Positions 25,001-27,554 of a stretch of 27,554 nucleotides of DNA are shown in pieces (position 1 is the first letter of the stretch; every line of letters starts with the position of its first letter). The notes under the pieces were generated by a model. The model worked only from the letters and a program-made list of their open reading frames with translations, made no database searches and was not told where the DNA came from. The DNA is from Phoronis australis (taxonomy: Eukaryota > Phoronida > Phoronidae): NCBI GenBank assembly GCA_002633005.1, contig NMRA01000715.1, forward strand, positions 1 through 27,554. Reading direction: 5' to 3'. The position numbers and the translations under genes were made by a program.

Positions 25001-25953
25001 TGTTTGGATTCATTAAAGTGTTGGTTTGAGTTTGTTTTAAAGGAAAATGTATTTTCTAAAACGAAATTAATTGCAACGTCAACACTAAAGGAAAAAAGAG
25101 CTCGTCCCTAAATCTTTAGCTTCTTGTTTTCCCAGTCCAACTACTTCACAGACCATGCTCCCCCCCCGTCTGATGATACCCCCCTCAATGTTCCTCCACC
25201 GCCATGTTCCCTCGGGTCCGTGTACCCTCAAGCCTGGTGATAAATCTATTCGTTAATCCAATCTATGTGTGACCTTTTCGTATTATATTTTCAAACAACT
25301 TGGCCGTTTGCATGCCTCTGGCAATTCCATTGCAGTGACTACACTACTAGGTAATGCTTGTACATGGAACTAGGGTGATATTGCCCTTGAAATATTTACA
25401 CGGGAAGTGTTGGTAATGGGTTTTGTCAAAACTATGACTTTGACAGTTGCAGGAAGAGAACTTGTAATAATGAAACCGTCAAACCGGAAATATAAAACAT
25501 TGCCTAAACTTGTGCTGTACCTACGTCTTCAGATTTCTTTGAATTCCGTCTCTTACCTAGCACAGCAGTTTGCTGTCCCCAACTTAAGCCATATCTAGTC
25601 GCGGCGTCTTCTTTAATAGTTTGATCACGTGTCTCAGCATCTTGGGCGAGTTGCCCAAACCCTTTTCTCACATTTCTTGCCTCTTGCACAAATTTCGAGT
25701 CGTGAATCTGCTTTTTAACGAGCTTTCTGTGATATTCATCGATTGAGGTCTCCTGTATTTTCTTTCTCAGCACAATTTCATCTTGTTTCCACATCTTCAG
25801 ATTGTGTGCAATCTCTTCATTTACCTTCACATCGTTCTTTTCTCTCTGTTTGTCTTCAACATTGAACAGCAACAAGACTATGACGATGAGCCATAAGACG
25901 AGCATGTACAGGACCAGCTTGGTTAAGAATCTGCTCCTCGCACTTCTCGCCAT
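4700..25953 (-). CDS. GALNT: Polypeptide N-acetylgalactosaminyltransferase (GALNT), complete 11-exon gene
   Basis: Transfers GalNAc from UDP-GalNAc to Ser/Thr of proteins in the Golgi lumen, the first step of mucin-type O-glycosylation (family knowledge: GT27 domain plus ricin-B lectin). Coding exons, in transcript order: 25953-25557, 24449-24296, 21692-21520, 20865-20701, 20305-20086, 14886-14769, 13065-12880, 11626-11498, 6095-5991, 5506-5381, 4834-4700. They sum to 1908 bases, 635 residues. All ten introns are GT-AG with matching phases (1,2,1,1,2,0,0,0,0,0). Seen in the protein: anchor at about residues 12-30, charged stem to about 130, UDP-binding half at 196-241, metal-binding DSH at 289-291, WGGENLE at 399-405, metal-ligand His in VGH at 425-427, and three lectin repeats with QxW at 549-551, 585-587 and 624-626. 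Length is normal for the family. Which GALNT subfamily it belongs to I cannot settle without an alignment. Confidence 0.96.
5381..5506 (-). CDS. GALNT: GALNT exon 10: lectin beta repeat
   Basis: Encodes residues 550-591. It contains [12 protein letters not shown] and PQEWSYEP, so this repeat has both the canonical CLD (565-567) and QxW (585-587). It is the best candidate in this protein for a working GalNAc-binding site. The acceptor is ACCTATCCCAG and the donor is CCG then GTAGGT, phase 0. If the donor were skipped, the frame would end about 11 codons later. Confidence 0.93.
5731..5740. promoter_or_regulatory. Palindromic NRF1-type site
   Basis: GCGCATGCGC, a perfect palindrome matching the core NRF1 consensus, lies in intron 9. 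No transcript start is otherwise indicated. Confidence 0.2.
5991..6095 (-). CDS. GALNT: GALNT exon 9: lectin alpha repeat
   Basis: Encodes residues 515-549. [13 protein letters not shown] opens the ricin-B domain, and [10 protein letters not shown] closes the alpha repeat. The usual CLD sugar-binding triplet reads CVD (523-525). The QxW motif is split: Gln549 ends this exon, and Val-Trp starts the next. The acceptor is TATCACTTTCAG and the donor is CAG then GTAAGT. Confidence 0.95.
6096..6900. other. Distal part of intron 8, no gene seen
   Basis: A/T-rich intron DNA. The plus-strand open frame at 6460-6693 is Lys-rich with no motif I know and is probably chance. Confidence 0.5.
6929..7355 (-). 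pseudogene. Cys-rich element protein relic, C-terminal part
   Basis: Frame 7355-7119 begins [16 protein letters not shown] and then NKARYKIF. A second frame overlapping it reads [19 protein letters not shown] third (7102-6929) reads [19 protein letters not shown] and then [19 protein letters not shown]. From memory, this order (FVCxLYG, RYxxF, LPPxxDxLxxHxxRANYQ, CxC finger) belongs to a protein family repeated many times in invertebrate genomes and carried by mobile elements. Two frameshifts show decay. The upstream half probably lies at 10689-10901, beyond a 2.4-kb insertion. Confidence 0.6.
7815..10217. mobile_element. hAT-like non-autonomous DNA element, 2.4 kb
   Basis: Ends are CAGGGCTAGAAATA and, inverted, CAGGGCTCGACGCTA. 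Both subterminal zones carry alternating GCGACCTG and GCGAGCTG words (7837-7940, 10145-10200), including a CAGGTCGCA-TT-TGCGACCTG hairpin at 7837-7856. CAGGG ends and dense subterminal repeats fit the hAT superfamily. No matching 8-bp duplication is visible at the flanks, and no transposase is readable inside. Open frames at 8256-8579 and 9664-10008 show no known motif. Confidence 0.65.
10689..10901 (-). pseudogene. Cys-rich element protein relic, N-terminal part
   Basis: The frame reads [16 protein letters not shown], then [11 protein letters not shown], an Arg-rich stretch, then [12 protein letters not shown]. The pattern YHxxCYxxxT...KIxRA...CIIxxK...Y is, from memory, the upstream half of the same repeated protein family seen at 6929-7355, on the same strand and in the right order. 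The DNA between the two parts includes the 7815-10217 insertion plus about 0.9 kb with no readable frame, which may be introns or decayed sequence. Confidence 0.5.
10902..11262. other. Intron 8 DNA with no recognisable gene
   Basis: A G/C-rich patch near 11094-11135 (GGGGGGAGGCTCG, then CCCCCACCCCTGGATGCGCG) looks like the end of a dispersed repeat. The open frames here show no motif. Confidence 0.5.
11263..11430 (+). repeat. Dispersed repeat, copy A
   Basis: Similar over about 170 bp, with gaps, to 16880-17052. Shared words include CAGTARCTGGCAGT, TTTTTTGAAAT and CTTRAGTCAC. The other copy is inside the 16701-18091 element, so this may be a fragment of a related element. Confidence 0.5.
11498..11626 (-). 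CDS. GALNT: GALNT exon 8: linker between catalytic and lectin domains
   Basis: Encodes residues 472-514. [20 protein letters not shown] followed by [13 protein letters not shown] matches the conserved GDxSER...LRxxLxCKSFxWFL block that closes the GT27 domain. The remaining Pro/Gly/Ala residues form the flexible linker to the lectin domain. The acceptor is TTTTATTTTATAG and the donor is GAG then GTAATT, phase 0. Confidence 0.95.
11935..12174 (-). other. Unassigned open frame in intron 7
   Basis: A 79-residue frame with balanced, coding-like composition ([20 protein letters not shown] and a Gly/Ser turn). It lies on the same strand as GALNT between exons 7 and 8. I recognise no family. An AG acceptor lies just before it (ACTACAG at about 12176), but I see no good donor, so it could at most be an alternative terminal exon. 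More likely an element fragment or chance. Confidence 0.2.
12175..12563. other. Intron 7 spacer
   Basis: No gene or element seen. A G/C-richer patch occurs at 12470-12530. Confidence 0.5.
12564..12620. repeat. Short tandem duplication, 28-29 bp unit, two copies
   Basis: AAATGAGTCGATTAATTTATG and its neighbour AAATGAGTCGATTATTTTATG, each followed by a T run, in intron 7. Confidence 0.85.
12880..13065 (-). CDS. GALNT: GALNT exon 7: end of the catalytic core
   Basis: Encodes residues 410-471. IWMCGG and [12 protein letters not shown] carry the conserved Cys pair (413, 422) and His427, the third metal ligand in this family. [17 protein letters not shown] is the conserved helix after it. The acceptor is TTTTTTTCAAG and the donor is GTGAGT, both phase 0. 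The frame runs on past the donor but loses family similarity there. Confidence 0.96.
13468..13921. mobile_element. Foldback composite: two inverted MITE copies around a SINE
   Basis: Outer ends form a perfect 26-bp inverted repeat (13468-13493 and 13896-13921, starting CTGGCGTGCGTTCAGTAGAC). Each arm is itself a small element with ends of the type CGTTCAGTARCGCTAGGACC: 13476-13616 (141 bp) and 13767-13913 (147 bp), in opposite orientation. The loop holds a tRNA-like SINE head. A third copy of the arm starts near 27464. No coding content. Confidence 0.8.
13632..13714 (-). mobile_element. tRNA-derived SINE head (tRNA-like)
   Basis: Read on the minus strand it begins GGCAGTGTGGCCTAGTGGG (A-box-like) and ends with B box GTTCGAGTCC and CACACTGCC. 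The first and last nine bases pair perfectly as an acceptor stem. It is similar to the copy at 364-443. The anticodon arm is not convincing, so a SINE is preferred over a working tRNA. Confidence 0.6.
13922..14768. other. Intron 6 spacer
   Basis: No gene seen. A short GTTCGATTCCC word at 14439-14449 resembles a tRNA B box, but no tRNA fold surrounds it. Confidence 0.5.
14769..14886 (-). CDS. GALNT: GALNT exon 6: Gal/GalNAc-transferase motif
   Basis: Completes Arg370 and encodes residues 371-409. [11 protein letters not shown] leads to [17 protein letters not shown], the Gal/GalNAc-T motif that binds the acceptor and closes over the donor sugar. The acceptor is CAACATTTCCAG, and the donor is AGG then GTATGA, phase 0. 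It stands alone between the 5.2-kb intron 5 and the 1.7-kb intron 6, both loaded with mobile elements. Confidence 0.96.
14887..15409. other. Intron 5 spacer next to exon 6
   Basis: No gene or element recognised. Open frames on both strands (for example plus 15037-15312) show no known motif. Confidence 0.5.
15410..15793. mobile_element. 384-bp MITE with long imperfect terminal inverted repeats
   Basis: The left end GCCCGGTCTCCAATCTTTTT and the inverted right end GCCCGGTCTCTAATCTTTGT match over about 44 bp with a few differences. Inside, the word CGAGTT/AACTCG recurs, including a hairpin around 15588-15616. No coding content and no clear target duplication. Confidence 0.75.
15794..16700. other. 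Intron 5 spacer between two elements
   Basis: No gene recognised. A plus-strand frame at about 16022-16333 is open for roughly 100 codons, but I see no family motif. Confidence 0.45.
16701..18091. mobile_element. 1.39-kb inverted-repeat element with GCGTGA subterminal arrays
   Basis: A perfect 18-bp inverted repeat, CAGTACAGCCACTGAATT, marks both ends (16701-16718, 18074-18091). GCGTGA occurs five times in the left block (16796, 16807, 16819, 16831, 16864) and six times in the right block (17892, 17914, 17925, 17958, 17982, 18046), all on the plus strand, with one reversed copy at 18009. CCGGTCTRGCCA also occurs in both blocks in the same direction. No transposase and no evident target duplication. 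Superfamily not assigned. Confidence 0.7.
16880..17052 (+). repeat. Dispersed repeat, copy B
   Basis: Counterpart of 11263-11430, same orientation, inside the 16701-18091 element. Confidence 0.5.
18092..20085. other. Intron 5 remainder, no gene recognised
   Basis: Open frames exist on both strands over 19452-20057 (86 to 96 residues), with higher G/C content than the surroundings, but no domain or splice context is recognisable. Confidence 0.45.
18998..19028. repeat. (CT)n microsatellite
   Basis: About 31 bases of alternating C and T, preceded by a pyrimidine-rich stretch (18967-18994). Confidence 0.97.
20086..20305 (-). CDS. GALNT: GALNT exon 5: middle of the catalytic domain
   Basis: Completes Gly297 and encodes residues 298-369 plus two bases of codon 370. 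It begins [12 protein letters not shown], then [14 protein letters not shown] (the PVIDxI block of the family), then [12 protein letters not shown], and ends in a basic linker before the SPTMAGG block of the next exon. The acceptor (ATGCTTTAAAG) has a weak pyrimidine tract but is the only one that keeps the frame and the expected Gly-Trp-Leu. The donor is AG then GTAAGC. The intron to exon 4 is only 395 bp. Confidence 0.95.
20701..20865 (-). CDS. GALNT: GALNT exon 4: DxH metal-binding motif
   Basis: Completes codon 242 and encodes residues 243-296 plus one base of codon 297. It has the conserved block [14 protein letters not shown], then [15 protein letters not shown], with the DxH manganese site as Asp289-Ser290-His291. 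The acceptor is ACCATCAG and the donor is G then GTAAAA, phase 1. The intron to exon 3 is 654 bp. Confidence 0.96.
21520..21692 (-). CDS. GALNT: GALNT exon 3: UDP-sugar-binding part of the GT-A fold
   Basis: Encodes the last base of codon 184, residues 185-241 and one base of codon 242. It contains [20 protein letters not shown] at 200-219, the strongly conserved first strand and helix of family GT27, and [10 protein letters not shown] at 231-240, the VDD nucleotide-binding strand. The acceptor has a clear pyrimidine tract (TTTTTCACTACAG) and the donor is GTAAGT. Both neighbours match in phase. The sequence was not an open ATG frame, so exon limits were set by splice sites and family conservation. 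Confidence 0.95.
21693..24295. other. Intron 2, no gene recognised
   Basis: 2.6 kb. A block at 23762-23807 (GGGGGGAGGCTATAGCCCCC, then GGTGCGCCGCCCATG) shares its end with 13419-13434 in intron 6 and is probably a dispersed-repeat end. A C/G-richer stretch lies at 22500-22700. Nothing else stands out. Confidence 0.5.
24296..24449 (-). CDS. GALNT: GALNT exon 2: start of the catalytic region
   Basis: Encodes residues 133-183 plus two bases of codon 184. It carries the pre-catalytic block shared by the family: GEYGRPVVI at the start, then a Gly/Trp-Asn-rich turn, then [14 protein letters not shown] at the end, equivalent to the LPDxR motif before the first conserved Cys. The acceptor is CATCCAG, and the donor is GC then GTATGT, phase 2. 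The frame fits exon 1 (a Gly codon split 1+2) and exon 3 (an Ala codon split 2+1). Confidence 0.94.
24450..25556. other. Intron 1, with a short direct duplication
   Basis: About 47 bp are repeated at 24880-24928 and 24984-25030 (shared word TTTAGAATGTTTGGATTC). A poly-C patch lies at 25159-25186. No gene seen. Confidence 0.55.
25557..25953 (-). CDS. GALNT: GALNT exon 1: cytoplasmic tail, membrane anchor and stem
   Basis: Encodes residues 1-132 and the first base of codon 133. The ATG sits in a strong Kozak context (GTCACCATGG). A short Arg/Lys-rich tail (ARSARSRF) is followed by a hydrophobic segment at about 12-30, rich in Leu, Val and Ile, the type II signal anchor expected for a Golgi glycosyltransferase. 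Residues about 33-125 are highly charged (many Lys, Glu, Asp, Arg) and probably helical or coiled, forming the stem. The donor is AG then GTAAGA, phase 1. Without splicing the frame would stop at 25504. No TATA box is obvious upstream. The 5' UTR and any non-coding first exon cannot be placed. Confidence 0.93.
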
Positions 25954-27463
25954 GGTGACTTGTGTATGACTGCGTGTATTAAATGTTCGCCGATAGGAGT
26001 CGTTACATCAACTGTCATTTTCATGTTCAACGCCGGCGTTTTGGTATGAAAAAACCTAGATTAATTAAAATTACACCAGTATGTGCTGCATTGAGTAGAC
26101 TACAAACTTAAGGAAATCTCCATCTCACATATACTGCGACAACGTTTTCTGCAAATTTACAGAAAGCTAATAAATTTGTCAATAAGTCTGATTAGTGTAA
26201 TACGAGATTGTCTAACTTCACTCCAGCCCTCAGCTCCCAGTTGGCCTCCTGGTCAATGTTTGCGTTCCTTTGCAAAATTTTTGCGTTCCCTCACCATATT
26301 TTCTTATCCTTCTTAAAAATCTTTGTGTTCTCGCTTAAATACTTTGCATCCAGGGGTAGCTAAGGCGGTTTTAATTTCATTATTTTAATTGCACATGAAG
26401 AACCCATGAGAAATATCCATCTATCTGCAAGACATCAAAACTCAGAAAATGGTTGGTTGAATTCAAATGAAACATTTAGATAACAAGTTTAATGCAGAAC
26501 TTTCTGAAACGCGAATAGGAATTGTGTTATGTTCAACCTTTGCACCGGGGACTAGCACATACATGTATTTGTTCTGTTGTTTTGCAGTGAATGTAATATT
26601 TGTTTTTTTAATTAGTTTCACTAAAGAACACGGTCACGTTATCCAAAATCAAATTTCACTGGACAACCATTAAGAGTGACTCCATATAAAAACCAACAGG
26701 TAGAGTCTATACCCAAAATCACCGATTTTTTTGAAACTTAGCACATGAGTTTGGTTTGTTGAGATGTAGAAAAAACTCACTTTTTAAGAATTTTCATTCA
26801 TTATTTTTCTTTTTATGAGCCGTACCCCCATTTTGCAACAAAATTGGGCGTCGAAGTAGGCATGTTTGAATGCATTTTACAAGCATGTGTGGTAAGGTCA
26901 AAACAAATGAGTAATACGAATTGAAAGCGCAGTGGCTGAAAAATTTAATGGCATAACTTTCAAAATCCATTTTTAAATTTGTACATTTTGAATTTGTGAG
27001 GCAAAAACGGCTATTTTTCAGGTTTTCACTGAAGCAATTTTGGGCCAAATTTGGCACTCTGTAGAAGCCATAACGCACCTTTCCTGAAATTGACTTTATA
27101 ATAATTTGTTTAGTCATTCCTAACCTGTTCATAATCTCAAATAAAAAATCTTGCCTCTAATGTAGTTTTTGCGTACGAAGCATTACACGAACTGCACTTC
27201 GTCCTTTTGCATGTTCTCAGTTGCCTCTGCTACCAATAGGGGGCTCTTGGAACATATAATTAGCTTGCGAAACGCGACATATAAACCTTGTATTTTGGAG
27301 AAAAGGCAGACAGCATTATTAATTACCATTCTCTGAAAACGGCATTGATGATTATTGCTTATTACAAAAAATATGTAACGTAAATCAACTGGCATGCGTG
27401 GTTCTAAATGATAGATGGCGCTGCTTTTGTTTACGTAGAGACTGAAGACGCATCTAGAATAAG
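25954..27463. other. 5' flank of the GALNT gene
   Basis: Must hold the promoter and any 5' UTR. I see no TATA box or other firm core element. An AACGCCGGCGTT palindrome lies at 26030-26041, 77-88 bp upstream of the ATG. Degenerate TTTGCGTTCC repeats occur at 26260-26350. Open frames at 26794-27132 and 27183-27395 have no recognisable motif. Confidence 0.5.
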
Positions 27464-27554
27464 AGCAGTAACACGAGGACCTTGCTATAATTCAAGACTT
27501 AGCGAGATATTGCCCTGCATTTTGAATGAGAACACGTGGTTTTGGATAAATTTT
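27464..27554 (+). mobile_element. Third copy of the intron-6 MITE arm, cut by the window end
   Basis: Resembles 13774-13865 (right arm) with scattered changes: AGTAAC, AGGACC, CAAGACTT, GAGATATTG, TGCATTT, GAATGAGAACACGTG. The element continues past the last base. Confidence 0.65.

Noticed and set aside
26794-27395. Upstream minus-strand open frames as 5' exons or a neighbouring gene
   Set aside because: A/T-driven frames without motifs. The GALNT start at 25953 already has a Kozak context and a proper anchor.
1-27554. CRISPR array, phage or bacterial operon
   Set aside because: Repeats present are satellites, SINEs and inverted-repeat elements, and the gene has spliceosomal introns.

Overview
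This is a window of an animal nuclear genome. The genes are split by GT-AG introns, and most of the remaining DNA is made of decayed transposable elements, satellite-like repeats and simple repeats. The repeat types (a tRNA-derived SINE, THAP-domain and Cys-rich element relics, many short inverted-repeat elements) suggest an invertebrate, perhaps marine, but the sequence alone does not fix the species.

The one intact gene fills most of the window on the minus strand. It is a polypeptide N-acetylgalactosaminyltransferase (GALNT, the enzyme that starts mucin-type O-glycosylation). I could assemble it from start to stop: 11 coding exons between 25953 and 4700, 1908 coding bases including the stop, 635 residues, with every junction GT-AG and every codon phase agreeing. 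The protein has the standard Golgi layout: short cytoplasmic tail, membrane anchor, charged stem, catalytic domain with the DxH, WGGENLE and GH motifs, and a C-terminal three-repeat ricin-B lectin domain.

The left flank (1-4700) is downstream of the gene. It holds a roughly 150-190 bp tandem repeat interrupted by a tRNA-derived SINE and a (TA)n tract (1-845), a 430-bp tandem repeat carrying two perfect DR1 nuclear-receptor-type sites (1127-2100), and a 1.05-kb foldback element built around a broken THAP-domain gene (2143-3192).

The introns carry most of the other mobile DNA. Intron 8 (5.4 kb) holds a relic of a Cys-rich element protein on the minus strand, split by a 2.4-kb hAT-like insertion (7815-10217). 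Intron 6 holds two inverted MITE copies around a tRNA-like SINE (13468-13921). Intron 5 (5.2 kb) holds a 384-bp MITE (15410-15793) and a 1.39-kb inverted-repeat element with GCGTGA arrays at both ends (16701-18091). The right flank (25954-27554) is upstream of the gene and shows no further gene. It ends inside another copy of the intron-6 MITE.

I saw no bacterial-type operon, CRISPR array or phage. The points most worth a second look are the regular DR1-bearing tandem repeat, the foldback THAP element, the intron-5 element whose terminal blocks are direct rather than inverted, and the nested insertion in intron 8.
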